DNA of 64,000 bases from Streptomyces justiciae (GTDB taxonomy: Bacteria > Actinomycetota > Actinomycetes > Streptomycetales > Streptomycetaceae), in contig NZ_JADDXU010000005.1 in NCBI RefSeq assembly GCF_015163075.1, positions 186,001-250,000 on the forward strand. The letters run 5' to 3'. Below, piece by piece: positions 42,678 through 51,276 of this stretch; position 1 is the first letter of the stretch; each line of letters starts with the position of its first letter. The notes under the pieces are model-generated. The model did not search any database. It was not told the origin of the DNA and saw only the letters and a program-made list of their open reading frames with translations. The position numbers and the translations under genes are program-made.

Positions 42678-43754
42678 ATGACCGCCCCGACTCCACCCCA
42701 GGCCCCCCGGAACGACCTCCCCGGCCGGATCATGGCCCGTGAGATGGCAGAACAACCCGCCGTGCTGCGCCGCATCCTGGAGCAGGGCGCTCCCGGCATC
42801 CGGCAGACCGCCCAGGAGATCGCCGCCCGGCGGCCCCGCTTCGTGCTGCTCACCGCCCGCGGCACGTCCGACAACGCCGCCCTCTACGCCAAGTACCTCC
42901 TCGAGATCCGCCTCGGCCTGCCCTGCGGCCTCACCTCCATGTCCACGATCACCGCCTATGGTGCCCGTCCCGACCTCACCGACGTCCTCGTCGTCACCGT
43001 CAGCCAGTCCGGCGGCTCCCCGGACCTCGTGGCCTCGACCCGGGCCGCCCGCGAGGCCGGCGCGATCACCCTCGCCGTCACCAACAACCCCGACTCCCCG
43101 CTGGCCGGCGTCTCCGAGTACCACATCGACATCATGGCGGGACCGGAGAAGGCCCTCCCCGCGACCAAGACCTACACCGCCTCCCTCCTCGCGCTCTATC
43201 TCTTCGTCGAGGGACTGCGCGGCGGCGACGGCGCCCCCGCCAAGGTCCTGCCCGACCTCGCCGACCAACTCCTCGCCCGCCAGGACGAGATCCGCGCCCT
43301 CGCCTCCCGCTACCGCTTCGCCGAACGCATGGTCATCACCTCACGCGGCTACGGCTACCCCACCGCCAAGGAGGCCGCCCTCAAGCTGATGGAGACCAGC
43401 TACATCCCCGCCCTCTCCTACTCCGGCGCCGACCTGCTGCACGGCCCCCTCGCCATGGTCGACAACGTCTCCCCGGTCATCGCGGTCGTCACCGACGGCA
43501 AGGGCGGCGAGGCACTCCAGCCCGTCCTCGACCGGCTCCGCGGACGCGGCGCCGACCTGGTCGTCATCGGGCCCCGCGGCCAGGTCGAGCAGGCCTCGGC
43601 CGGCTTCGTCCTGCCGACCGAGGGCGTCGCGGAGGAACTCCAGCCCGTCCTGGAGATCATCCCGCTGCAACTGCTCGCCTACGAGGTCACCATTGCCCGA
43701 GGCCAGGACCCGGACGCGCCCCGCGCGCTGGCGAAGGTGACGGAGACGCGGTGA
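42678..43754 (+). CDS. SIS-domain sugar isomerase/deaminase (GlmS isomerase-like)
   Basis: The 358-residue protein consists of two SIS domains (ARGTSDNAALYAKYL, VSQSGGSPDLV in the first; SRGYGYPTAKEAALKLMET and YSGADLLHGPLAMV in the second), as in the isomerase half of GlmS and AgaS, but lacks the glutaminase domain. It probably handles glucosamine-6-phosphate or a related amino sugar phosphate. GGGAGG precedes the ATG at 42678. It is divergent from nagB across a dre site, which supports a role in aminosugar metabolism. Confidence 0.88.
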   Translation: MTAPTPPQAPRNDLPGRIMAREMAEQPAVLRRILEQGAPGIRQTAQEIAARRPRFVLLTARGTSDNAALYAKYLLEIRLGLPCGLTSMSTITAYGARPDLTDVLVVTVSQSGGSPDLVASTRAAREAGAITLAVTNNPDSPLAGVSEYHIDIMAGPEKALPATKTYTASLLALYLFVEGLRGGDGAPAKVLPDLADQLLARQDEIRALASRYRFAERMVITSRGYGYPTAKEAALKLMETSYIPALSYSGADLLHGPLAMVDNVSPVIAVVTDGKGGEALQPVLDRLRGRGADLVVIGPRGQVEQASAGFVLPTEGVAEELQPVLEIIPLQLLAYEVTIARGQDPDAPRALAKVTETR

Positions 43755-43805
43755 GCGTGGGCTGAGCAACGGCCGGAAGGACCGGACCGCAGGCCTGGCT
43801 CAGGC

Positions 43806-44558
43806 TTAGGTCAGCGAACCCCCAGTCGCATCTACCCAACTCCCCGTCACCCACCGCCCGCCCTCCGACGCCAGGAACGCCACCACGTCCGCCACGTCGG
43901 CGGTCTCGCCCACCCTGCCCAGCGCGGAGTACGCCGCCGCCTGCGCCCACGCCTCCTCGCTCGCGTGCAGCAGCTCATACGTGTTGTCGGTGGCGATGAT
44001 GCCCGGGGCCACCGAGTTCACCGTGATGTTCCGGGGGCCCAGCACCTTGGACAGGTCGCGGGAGAAGACGTCCAGCGCGCCCTTCGTCATCGCGTACGCC
44101 ATGTTGTTCGGCATGGCGGCGGTGCGGGCGAGCCCCGAGGAGATGTTGATGACGCGCCCGCCGTCCCGCAGCCGGGCCATGCCGTGCCGGACGACGAAGA
44201 ACGGTGCCTTCACGTTCACGGCGAAGACCCGGTCGTACTCCGCCTCGTCTATCTCCTCGATCGGGCTGGACACCCCTATCCCGGCGTTGTTCACCAGGAT
44301 GTCCACCCCGTCCGCATACCGGTCGAACTCCTCCCACAACGCCTCGGCGTCCCCGGGCGACCCCAGCTCCACCCCGATCGCGAACGCCGAGCCACCCGCC
44401 TCCTCGATCGCGGCGACCGTCTCCTTCGCCGCCGCCTCGTTCCTGCCGTAGTGCACGGCGACCCGCGCCCCGTCCCGGCCCAGCCGCTCGGCGATGCCTC
44501 GCCCGATGCCCCTGCTCGCCCCCGTGACGAGAGCCGTCCTGCCCGCAAGCACGCCCAT
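43806..44558 (-). CDS. Short-chain dehydrogenase/reductase (SDR)
   Basis: The 250-residue protein has the NAD(P) motif TGASRGIGRG, the NNAG segment (LVNNAGIG), catalytic Ser in INISSG, and YAMTK (YxxxK). Arg after the first Gly block and the basic surroundings favour NADPH. The proton-relay set is complete, so it should be active; the substrate is unknown. It is divergent from a TetR gene with two similar operators in the 96-bp gap, so that regulator probably controls it. Confidence 0.92.
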   Translation of the reverse strand: MGVLAGRTALVTGASRGIGRGIAERLGRDGARVAVHYGRNEAAAKETVAAIEEAGGSAFAIGVELGSPGDAEALWEEFDRYADGVDILVNNAGIGVSSPIEEIDEAEYDRVFAVNVKAPFFVVRHGMARLRDGGRVINISSGLARTAAMPNNMAYAMTKGALDVFSRDLSKVLGPRNITVNSVAPGIIATDNTYELLHASEEAWAQAAAYSALGRVGETADVADVVAFLASEGGRWVTGSWVDATGGSLT

Positions 44559-44581
44559 GTCGGCGCCCCCTTCGTATTTCC

Positions 44582-44597
44582 CTAGCGGTCGCTACAG
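44582..44597. promoter_or_regulatory. Probable TetR operator 1, CTAGCGGTCGCTACAG
   Basis: It contains the perfect dyad TAGCG-GT-CGCTA (44583-44594). It is 24 bp from the SDR start and shares its pattern CTAGCG-N4-CTAYAG with site 2. Confidence 0.6.
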
Positions 44598-44628
44598 AAA
44601 GACCGTACAACAGCCCGCCGACGTTTCT

Positions 44629-44644
44629 CTAGCGCCCCCTATAG
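44629..44644. promoter_or_regulatory. Probable TetR operator 2, CTAGCGCCCCCTATAG
   Basis: Second copy of the 16-bp pattern, 10 bp before the TetR ATG. Two matching sites flanking a divergent promoter pair point to autoregulation plus control of the SDR gene. Confidence 0.6.
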
Positions 44645-44654
44645 AATTCACCCC

Positions 44655-45284
44655 ATGGAGCGCATCGAGGAGACGAACCCGCAGGTCAAGCAGGCCAAAC
44701 CGCGTGGCCGCCCCCGCTCCTTCGACCGTGCCACCGCCCTGGAGAAGGCGATCCTCGCCTTCTGGGAGCACGGCTACGAGGCCACCTCCGTCTCCGACCT
44801 CACCCGGGTCATGGGCATCGGTGCCCCGAGCCTGTACGCCGCGTTCGGTGACAAGCGGGCCCTGTTCGAGGAGGTCGTTCTCGAGTACGGCAGGCGCTAC
44901 GGCTCCTTCGGCGACCGCGCCCTCGCCGAGGAGCCCACCGCCCGGGCCGCCGTCGAGCGGATGCTGCGCGAGGCCGCCGTCGAGTACACCGCCCCGGGCC
45001 GCCCGCACGGCTGCCTCGTCATCCACGCGGCCACCAACTGCACCAGCGCCGAGGTGGAGGAGTCCCTGCGCGACCGGCGCAACGCCAACATCGCCGCCTT
45101 CGAGAGTCGTATCCGGGCGGACATCGCCGCGGGGGAGCTGCCGGCGGACACCGACGCCGCGGCCCTCGCCCGGCACGCGGGGGCGATGATCCAGGGCATG
45201 TCGCAACAGGCGCGGGACGGGGCGAGCCGGGAGGAACTGGAGGCGCTCGCGGAAATTGCCATGGCCATCTGGCCCCGCACATGA
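44655..45284 (+). CDS. TetR-family transcriptional regulator
   Basis: The 209-residue protein has a helix-turn-helix (SVSDLTRVMGIGAPSLYAAFGDKRALF, residues about 47-73) preceded by a basic arm. The C-terminal domain (ERMLREAAVEYTAPGRPHGCLVIHAATNC) is of the AcrR/TetR_C type with a conserved Cys-containing pocket. Divergent from the SDR gene with two 16-bp operators between them. Confidence 0.92.
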   Translation: MERIEETNPQVKQAKPRGRPRSFDRATALEKAILAFWEHGYEATSVSDLTRVMGIGAPSLYAAFGDKRALFEEVVLEYGRRYGSFGDRALAEEPTARAAVERMLREAAVEYTAPGRPHGCLVIHAATNCTSAEVEESLRDRRNANIAAFESRIRADIAAGELPADTDAAALARHAGAMIQGMSQQARDGASREELEALAEIAMAIWPRT

Positions 45285-45412
45285 ACCCACACGGGTTAGG
45301 CTGCGTGGTGGATGCTAGGGCGTCCCACTAGTTCTCCAGTACGGGTCGAGGCGCTCGCGGGACCCTCGGAGAACTGACAACAACAAACAGCCTCCAACGC
45401 ATGGACACACCG

Positions 45413-45428
45413 AGTGGTCTAGTCCACA
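45413..45428. promoter_or_regulatory. DasR operator-like site (dre) in the 45285-45726 gap
   Basis: AGTGGTCTAGTCCACA matches the dre consensus at 14 of 16 positions and is nearly a perfect palindrome, better than some sites in the das locus. It lies 128 bp after the TetR gene and about 300 bp before the histidine kinase gene. No das or nag gene is adjacent. The rest of this 440-bp gap holds no ORF I can support, only a small hairpin at 45594-45615 (GAGAGGG/CCCTCTC). Confidence 0.7.
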
Positions 45429-45726
45429 ATGCGTAAAGAGAGTTGAAAACAGAACACGCAGACTTCCGCCCTCCCCGCACAGGAAGGCGGACCGAGGAAC
45501 CGGTGCTCTCTGCCCTGACTGCCCCGGATCCTCATCCTTCGGCCGTCCGGGACCGCACACCCCGTGGCCGATATTGCTCCGGGCTGCGGTGCCGAGAGGG
45601 TTGAGGGTCCCTCTCAGGCGCCGCGGCCCGCGGGTGTTCCAGGACTGAGTCACAGGCCCCCCGGGCCAGGTCGGCTGATTTCCGGCCTTGTCCGTACCGC
45701 CAGGTACGCTCGCACACGTGCCCTCC

Positions 45727-47193
45727 ATGAACGAACTGGTCCGCCAGCACACCGCCCTCGACGACTCCGACCTCGAGTGGCTCCATCTGCTGGTCTCGGA
45801 GTGGCAGCTGCTCTCCGACCTCTCCTTCGCCGACCTCGTCCTGTGGGTCCCCACCCGGGACGGCGCCCGCTATGTCTCGGTGGCCCAGATGCGGCCCAAC
45901 ACCGGCCCCACCTCCTACCAGGACGACATGGTCGGCCACCTCGTCCCGCGCGGCCGCCGCCCCCTCCTCGACGCCGCCCTCGACGAGGGCCGGATCGTGC
46001 GCGAGGGCGACCCGGAGTGGCGCGAGGAGGTCCCGGTGCGGGTCGAGTCGATCCCGGTACGACGGGACGGCCGCGTCCTCGGCGTCATCGCGCGCAACAC
46101 CAACCTGCTCACCGTGCGCACCCCGAGCCGCCTCGAACTGACCTACCTCCAGAGCGCCTCGGACCTCGCCCAGATGATCGCGGCCGGCGCCTTCCCGTTC
46201 GCGAACCAGCAGATGGACATGGACGCCGCCCCGCGCGTCGGCGACGGCCTGATCCGCCTCGACGCGGACGGCATCGTCCAGTACGCCTCGCCGAACGCGC
46301 TGTCCGCGTACCACCGCCTCGGTCTCGCCTCCGACCTCGTCGGTCACCACCTCGGCAAGACCACCGCCGAACTCGCCCCGACCCGCGGCCCGGTGGACGA
46401 GGCGCTCGCCAAAGTGGCCAGCGGCTGGGCGCCGCGCGAGTTCGAGATCGAGTCCGGCGACGGGGTCATCCAGTTCAGGGCCATTCCGCTCAAGCCCAAG
46501 GGCACCCGTATCGGTTCCCTGGTCCTGCTCCGGGACGTCACCGAACTGCGGCGCCGCGAGCGCGAGTTGATCACCAAGGACGCCACCATCCGGGAGATCC
46601 ACCACCGGGTGAAGAACAACCTCCAGACGGTCGCCGCCCTGCTCCGCCTCCAGGCCCGCCGCATCGAATCCGACCGCGGCCGCGAGGCGCTCGAAGAGGC
46701 GGTGCGCCGCGTCGGGTCGATCGCGATCGTGCACGAGACGCTGTCCCAGAACCTGGACGAGCGCGTGGAGTTCGACGAGATCGCCGACCGGGTCCTCGCC
46801 ATGGTCGCCGAGATCTCGCCGGGCAAGGTGACCGGTCGGCGCACCGGCCGCTTCGGCATCCTCGACGCCGAGGTCGCCACCCCGCTGTCGATGGTGCTCA
46901 CCGAAATTCTGCAGAACGCTTTGGAGCATGGCTTCCGCGAAGGCGACACCGGCACGGTCGAGGTCTCGGCGGTCCGCGGCGGCACGACGAAGGAGGCCCG
47001 CCTGCTCGTCACGGTCCAGGACGACGGGGTCGGCCTGCCCGAGGGCTTCGACCCGCACACCGCGGGCAACCTCGGCCTGCAGATCGTACGCACGCTGGTG
47101 GAGGGCGAGTTGGGCGGATCGTTCGACATGGTCCCGGCCCCGGAGCGCGGCACGCGGGTCATCCTCGACATCCCAGTGCGCGCCAACAAGTAA
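45727..47193 (+). CDS. PdtaS-type sensor histidine kinase (GAF-PAS-HisKA_2)
   Basis: The 488-residue soluble kinase has a GAF-like domain (about 10-140), a PAS domain (about 165-275, RLDADGIVQYASPNALSAYHRL) and a HisKA_2 phosphoacceptor EIHHRVKNNLQTVAALLRLQARR, then a HATPase with NALEHGF and DDGVGLP. It closely resembles Mycobacterium tuberculosis PdtaS, which phosphorylates an RNA-binding ANTAR regulator. That response regulator is not in this window. In mycobacteria pdtaS is next to whiB1; here wblE is the next gene, the same pairing. The ATG at 45727 is chosen; a GTG three codons upstream is possible. Confidence 0.92.
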   Translation: MNELVRQHTALDDSDLEWLHLLVSEWQLLSDLSFADLVLWVPTRDGARYVSVAQMRPNTGPTSYQDDMVGHLVPRGRRPLLDAALDEGRIVREGDPEWREEVPVRVESIPVRRDGRVLGVIARNTNLLTVRTPSRLELTYLQSASDLAQMIAAGAFPFANQQMDMDAAPRVGDGLIRLDADGIVQYASPNALSAYHRLGLASDLVGHHLGKTTAELAPTRGPVDEALAKVASGWAPREFEIESGDGVIQFRAIPLKPKGTRIGSLVLLRDVTELRRRERELITKDATIREIHHRVKNNLQTVAALLRLQARRIESDRGREALEEAVRRVGSIAIVHETLSQNLDERVEFDEIADRVLAMVAEISPGKVTGRRTGRFGILDAEVATPLSMVLTEILQNALEHGFREGDTGTVEVSAVRGGTTKEARLLVTVQDDGVGLPEGFDPHTAGNLGLQIVRTLVEGELGGSFDMVPAPERGTRVILDIPVRANK

Positions 47194-47252
47194 GACCGAA
47201 GCCGGCAACTAAGAGTGAAACAGCCTGTGTTCAGAACAGGCGCACAGCAAGA

Positions 47253-47280
47253 AGCCCCGGACCAGAATCGGTCCGGGGCT
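47253..47280. terminator. Terminator between the histidine kinase gene and wblE
   Basis: AGCCCCGGACC (47253-47263) pairs with GGTCCGGGGCT (47270-47280), loop 6 nt. A smaller hairpin, GCCTGT/ACAGGC, lies at 47223-47241. The two convergent genes are isolated by this pair. Confidence 0.75.
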
Positions 47281-47393
47281 CGAATGCTCGTTGCCAGCTT
47301 GTGCTGCGCACCGGGGGTACTGCGCGCTGCGGCTCGGGGGCGGGAGATGCGTACTCGCTGTACGCGCCGCCAAGCTCAGGCGGGGTGGGTGTG

Positions 47394-47651
47394 TCAGGCA
47401 GAAGCCTGACGGGCCCGGTTGCGGGCGGCGCGGCGCTTCATCGCACGACGCTCGTCCTCGCTGAGACCACCCCAGACGCCGGAGTCCTGACCGGACTCGA
47501 GCGCCCACTGCAGACACTGATCCATAACGGGGCAGCGACGGCAGACGGCCTTGGCTTCCTCGATCTGCAGCAGCGCAGGACCGGTGTTGCCGATGGGGAA
47601 GAAGAGCTCGGGGTCTTCCTCGCGGCAAACGGCGTTGTGACGCCAGTCCAT
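47394..47651 (-). CDS. wblE: WhiB-family iron-sulfur regulator WblE (WhiB1 orthologue)
   Basis: The 85-residue protein has the four cluster Cys residues C9, C37, C40 and C46, the GVWGG turn, and a basic C-terminal tail (RRAMKRRAARNRARQ) for DNA contact. It fits WblE/WhiB1, an essential or near-essential nitric-oxide-sensitive regulator that binds the primary sigma factor. AAGGAGAGG precedes the ATG. The leader is long: the 319-bp gap 47652-47970 has no gene, but contains GTGAA-CGCT-TTCAC at 47696-47709 and an A/T-rich tract near 47870, presumably its promoter region. Confidence 0.95.
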   Translation of the reverse strand: MDWRHNAVCREEDPELFFPIGNTGPALLQIEEAKAVCRRCPVMDQCLQWALESGQDSGVWGGLSEDERRAMKRRAARNRARQASA

Positions 47652-47970
47652 GGCTGCTACCTCTCCTTGGTATTACGTGCAAGTTGCTTGTGAATGTGAA
47701 CGCTTTCACGAATCCCTCAACAAGTGAAGGGCCGCCCGTCAGGTTTCCCTGGCGAGGTCCTGTGAAGTGAAGAGGGGTTCCGGTGATCTGTGGAGCCGGT
47801 GTTGCGGGCTGTCCCGATCGCCACGTAGAGACTCGCAAACCTCAGCGGCGGATACAACCCCTTCTGGAAAGTTTTTTTTGATTCCTCGGTGTCGACTAGG
47901 TCACAGCCGTACTTCCATGGGGTGGATGCTGGCCTAAACGTTCGAGTGAAAGGACTTCAGCCCTTTCTGC

Positions 47971-48939
47971 TCACACAATCACACGCAGTGCACGGCGTAC
48001 GCCTGTGAACGTCACGCTCGTACGCAGCCCGAGGTGGTCGCCGTCCATCTGGAGGGGCAGAGGGACCTTCGAATGCAAGGTGAACTGGTCCAGGTCGTGC
48101 AGGGACACCGCATGCTTGCCATGGGGTCCACGCTCGGGGGACGAAGTGAGCAACTGGGTGCCATACCGGGCAACCGCGGTCGTCGTCATACGGCTGAGAC
48201 CGAGTACGTCGAGTCCCTTATCGAACGACGCCTTAGGCGATGCGTACATCGGGTGATTGCCCAGGAACGTCCACGGAGACGTGTTCGAGACTATGGAGAG
48301 GACCAGATCGGTCACCGGCTCCGCGTCCGCGCGCTCCAGCGTGATCGTCCCGTGCCTGCGGTGGGCCTCGCCGAAGAACTGGCGCAGGGCCTGGCGGACG
48401 TACAGCGCGTGCGTCGACTTTCTGCCGCGCTCGCGCTGCTGCTCGACCCGGCCGACGACGCCGGCGTCGAAGCCCAGACCCGCGTTGAAGGTGAACCAGC
48501 GACCCGGGACGGCCTCGTCCTCGGTGCCGGGTGTGCCGGAGGTCAGTCCGAGTCCGACCGTGCGCTCGCTGCCCTCGCGCAGCGCGTCCAGCAGGGCGCC
48601 GGTCGCCTCCACCGCGTCGTTGGGCAGGCCAAGGGCGCGGGCGAAGACGTTGGTGGAACCGCCGGGGACCACGGCGAGGCCGGGGAGGTGCTCGGGGTTC
48701 GGGCCGGCGTGCAGCAGGCCGTTCACGACCTCGTTGACCGTGCCGTCGCCGCCCAGGGCCACGACCAGGTCGATGTCCTTGCTCTCCGCCGCCTGCCGGC
48801 CGAGGTCACGGGCGTGGCCGCGGTACTCGGTGGTGACCGCCTCGAGTTTCATCTCGCTCGCGAGCGCATGGATCAGGACATCGCGCGTACGTGCGCTTGT
48901 GGTGGTTGCCGCCGGATTGACCACGAGAAGTGCACGCAT
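47971..48939 (-). CDS. Diacylglycerol kinase/lipid kinase family protein
   Basis: The 322-residue protein belongs to the DagK/YegS/BmrU fold: GGDGTVNEVVNGL is the nucleotide motif, then VVPGGSTNVFARALGLP. A C-terminal beta-sandwich ends near residue 320. Such enzymes phosphorylate diacylglycerol, sphingoid or related lipids. The ATG at 48939 (MRALLVVNPAATTT) is preferred; the open frame to 48993 has no ribosome site. Confidence 0.9.
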   Translation of the reverse strand: MRALLVVNPAATTTSARTRDVLIHALASEMKLEAVTTEYRGHARDLGRQAAESKDIDLVVALGGDGTVNEVVNGLLHAGPNPEHLPGLAVVPGGSTNVFARALGLPNDAVEATGALLDALREGSERTVGLGLTSGTPGTEDEAVPGRWFTFNAGLGFDAGVVGRVEQQRERGRKSTHALYVRQALRQFFGEAHRRHGTITLERADAEPVTDLVLSIVSNTSPWTFLGNHPMYASPKASFDKGLDVLGLSRMTTTAVARYGTQLLTSSPERGPHGKHAVSLHDLDQFTLHSKVPLPLQMDGDHLGLRTSVTFTGVRRALRVIV

Positions 48940-49108
48940 GAGTTGCAGCGTACCTACTGGGGGGTACCGGGCACAGGCCGAGGTAGGGATCACGTAAGAC
49001 TTCGGTGCGTGAATCTTGCCACGGGCTGGCCGGGCAACCCCGGCGAGCGGCCGTGCGTTGCCCCCGCCTGGCCGGGGGAGCCGAAGGGGCGACGGATACC
49101 CTTCAGGG

Positions 49109-49558
49109 GTGACCAGTGAGCAGACGCCAGCCCCCGAGGAAACCGCCGGCCCGCGCCCGCGGCGCCTGATCTACGCCGCCGCTCTGGCCGCGCTGGAGGG
49201 GCTCGCCCTCGTCGTCGGCGGAGTGTGGATGCTCGTCGAGGGACTCACGGGCGACCCGGACGACCGGCAGACCGCCGTCACCGGCGGCATCACGCTCGTG
49301 GTCCTCGCCCTGCTGCCGCTGCTCGCCGCGCGCGGCCTGCTCGCGCAGCGGAGCTGGAGCCGGGGGCCCGCCGTCATCACGCAGATCCTGGCGCTGCCCG
49401 TGGCCTACAACCTGCTTCAGGCGGACAGTGTGGCGATCCCGGCGGGCATCGCGCTCGCGGTCGTCGCGGTGGCCGCGCTGGTGCTCCTGGTCAACCCGGC
49501 GACGACCCAGGCCCTCGGGATCAAGGGGCCGGGTCGCGCACAGGACGGCGAGCGATAG
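49109..49558 (+). CDS. Small integral membrane protein
   Basis: From the GTG at 49109 the product has 149 residues: a hydrophilic N-terminus (VTSEQTPAPEETAGPRPRR) and four membrane helices (AALAALEGLALVVGGVWML, GGITLVVLALLPLLAARGLL, VITQILALPVAYNLL, GIALAVVAVAALVLLV). Conserved in Streptomyces by impression; function unknown. It is divergent from the lipid kinase gene and convergent with sigH. Confidence 0.8.
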   Translation: MTSEQTPAPEETAGPRPRRLIYAAALAALEGLALVVGGVWMLVEGLTGDPDDRQTAVTGGITLVVLALLPLLAARGLLAQRSWSRGPAVITQILALPVAYNLLQADSVAIPAGIALAVVAVAALVLLVNPATTQALGIKGPGRAQDGER

Positions 49559-49604
49559 TCGGTCGTACGACGTCGTCACCGCCGTAAGCCCGCGGAGCGG
49601 ACCG

Positions 49605-50717
49605 TCACTCCTCCACGAGGAGCTTCTCCCGCAGCTGGGCCAGGGTGCGGGCCAGCAGGCGGGAGACGTGCATCTGGGAGATGCCGACCTCCTGCGCGAT
49701 CTGCGACTGGGTCATGTTGCCGAAGAACCTCAGGAGCAGGATGCGCTTCTCGCGAGGCGGGAGGTCTTCCAGAAGCGGCTTCAACGATTCCCGGTACTCG
49801 ACGCCCTCCAGCGCCTCGTCCTCGGCGCCGAGGGTGTCGGCGACCGCCGGGGACTCGTCGTCGGTGTCGGGGACGTCCAGGGACAGCGTGGAGTACGCGT
49901 TGGCGGACTCCAGGCCCTCCAGGACCTCCTCCTCCGAGATGGCAAGCTTCTCGGCCAGCTCGTGCACGGTCGGGGAGCGGCCGTGCTGCTGGGAGAGCTC
50001 GGCGGTGGCCGTCGTCAGCGCCAGGCGCAGCTCCTGGAGCCTGCGCGGGACGCGGACCGCCCAGCCCTTGTCGCGGAAGTGCCGCTTGATCTCGCCGACG
50101 ACCGTCGGGGTCGCGTACGTCGAGAACTCGACGCCGCGCTCCGGGTCGAAGCGGTCGACCGACTTGATCAGACCGATGGTGGCGACCTGGGTGAGGTCGT
50201 CCAGCGGCTCGCCGCGGTTGCGGAAGCGGCGCGCGAGGTGCTCGACGAGCGGCAGGTGCATACGGACCAGCTTGTTGCGCAGGTCCGCGTACTCCGGGCT
50301 GCCGTCCTTCAGCTTGCGCAGCTCGATGAACATCGCGCGCGCTCCGCTGCGGTCCTGCGGGTCGTGCTGCGTGGCCTGTCCGCTCTGGCCGCTCTGCTCG
50401 CCCTGCTGATCGTCTCGCTCGTGCTCGCTCATCGTCCTGCCCGTCGCCCTTCCCCGAGCCCTCGTCTCTGCTCGGACAGGGGAGACCCCGATCCGTCCGT
50501 CCAGAGACGTGCTCCGCACGGCACCTTCCTCATCCCGCTGCCCGTCGTCCAGGAAGCCGGCCCCGGGGGAGTCGTCCTCCGGATGCGGCCGGGCCTGTTC
50601 GGGGATGCCGGCGACACCGGCCGCATCGACAGCGCCGTCGATGGAGTCCCCCGAGTGTCGGGACCCGCCTGTGCCCTCGGCCGGCAGCTCCCGTGTGCCG
50701 CGCTCTTCGTCACGCAC
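49605..50717 (-). CDS. sigH: Stress-response sigma factor SigH (SigB/SigF family)
   Basis: The conserved core shows region 2 (HLARRFRNRGEPLDDLTQVATIGLIKSVDRFD), region 3 and region 4 (RFFGNMTQSQIAQEVGISQMHVSRLLAR). SigH serves osmotic stress and development. Start is uncertain: the GTG at 50717 has AGGGGA 9 nt upstream and gives 370 residues, with a low-complexity acidic N-terminal extension; the ATG at 50432 gives a 275-residue minimal form; the frame stays open to 51170 through ushX. S. coelicolor SigH is known to exist in several N-terminally extended, proteolysed forms, so multiple starts are plausible. Confidence 0.9.
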   Translation of the reverse strand: MRDEERGTRELPAEGTGGSRHSGDSIDGAVDAAGVAGIPEQARPHPEDDSPGAGFLDDGQRDEEGAVRSTSLDGRIGVSPVRAETRARGRATGRTMSEHERDDQQGEQSGQSGQATQHDPQDRSGARAMFIELRKLKDGSPEYADLRNKLVRMHLPLVEHLARRFRNRGEPLDDLTQVATIGLIKSVDRFDPERGVEFSTYATPTVVGEIKRHFRDKGWAVRVPRRLQELRLALTTATAELSQQHGRSPTVHELAEKLAISEEEVLEGLESANAYSTLSLDVPDTDDESPAVADTLGAEDEALEGVEYRESLKPLLEDLPPREKRILLLRFFGNMTQSQIAQEVGISQMHVSRLLARTLAQLREKLLVEE

Positions 50718-50734
50718 CGGCCCGTCCCCTGTCC

Positions 50735-51148
50735 TCACGCCGGCCCGGGTCCCGCGCCGCGCTGTTTGTAGAGGCTGATCGAAACGGTTTTGTCCTCGTC
50801 CACGGCGGAGGAGACCTTGCCCGCGAGTGCGGACAGGACGGTCCAGGCGAAGGTGTCCCGCGAAGGGGCATGACCGTCCGTGGTCGGCGCCGAGACGGTG
50901 ACCTCGAGTGAGTCGTCGACGAGGCGGAAGACGCAACTGAGCACCGAGCCGGGCACGGCCTGCTGGAGCAGGATCGCGCAGGCCTCGTCCACCGCGATGC
51001 GCAGGTCCTCGATCTCGTCGAGGGTGAAGTCCAAACGGGCCGCGAGACCGGCAGTCGCCGTACGCAGCACCGACAGGTAGGCACCCGCGGCCGGCAGCCG
51101 GACTTCCACGAAGTCCTGGGTCGCGGGCTCGCCTGCGATCTGGGACAC
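50735..51148 (-). CDS. ushX: Anti-sigma factor UshX (PrsH/RshA), partner of SigH
   Basis: The 137-residue protein has the HATPase fold of SpoIIAB/RsbW anti-sigma factors (DFTLDEIEDLRIAVDEACAILLQQ). The N-box Asn is not evident, so kinase activity may be weak or absent. The GTG at 51148 (VSQIAGEPATQDFVEVRL) has GGAGG 5 nt upstream; a GTG two codons earlier is also possible. It lies directly upstream of sigH, 17 bp before the 50717 start, and should bind and silence SigH until stress. Confidence 0.9.
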   Translation of the reverse strand: MSQIAGEPATQDFVEVRLPAAGAYLSVLRTATAGLAARLDFTLDEIEDLRIAVDEACAILLQQAVPGSVLSCVFRLVDDSLEVTVSAPTTDGHAPSRDTFAWTVLSALAGKVSSAVDEDKTVSISLYKQRGAGPGPA

Positions 51149-51276
51149 CCTCACCTCCAAGGTGGTACAAGCTTTTCGGGGCCGAGGGTCGCCCCCCGGG
51201 GTAACGCGAAGTGTGGTTCAGCGGTGACGCTATCGCGCTCTCAACTTTCCTGTCCCCGGGACCCCAACCCCTTGCC

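Noticed and set aside
47652..47970. Additional sigma-R promoter in front of wblE
   Set aside because: GGAAT followed by GTT exists on the minus strand, but the spacing is about 22 bp instead of 18-19.
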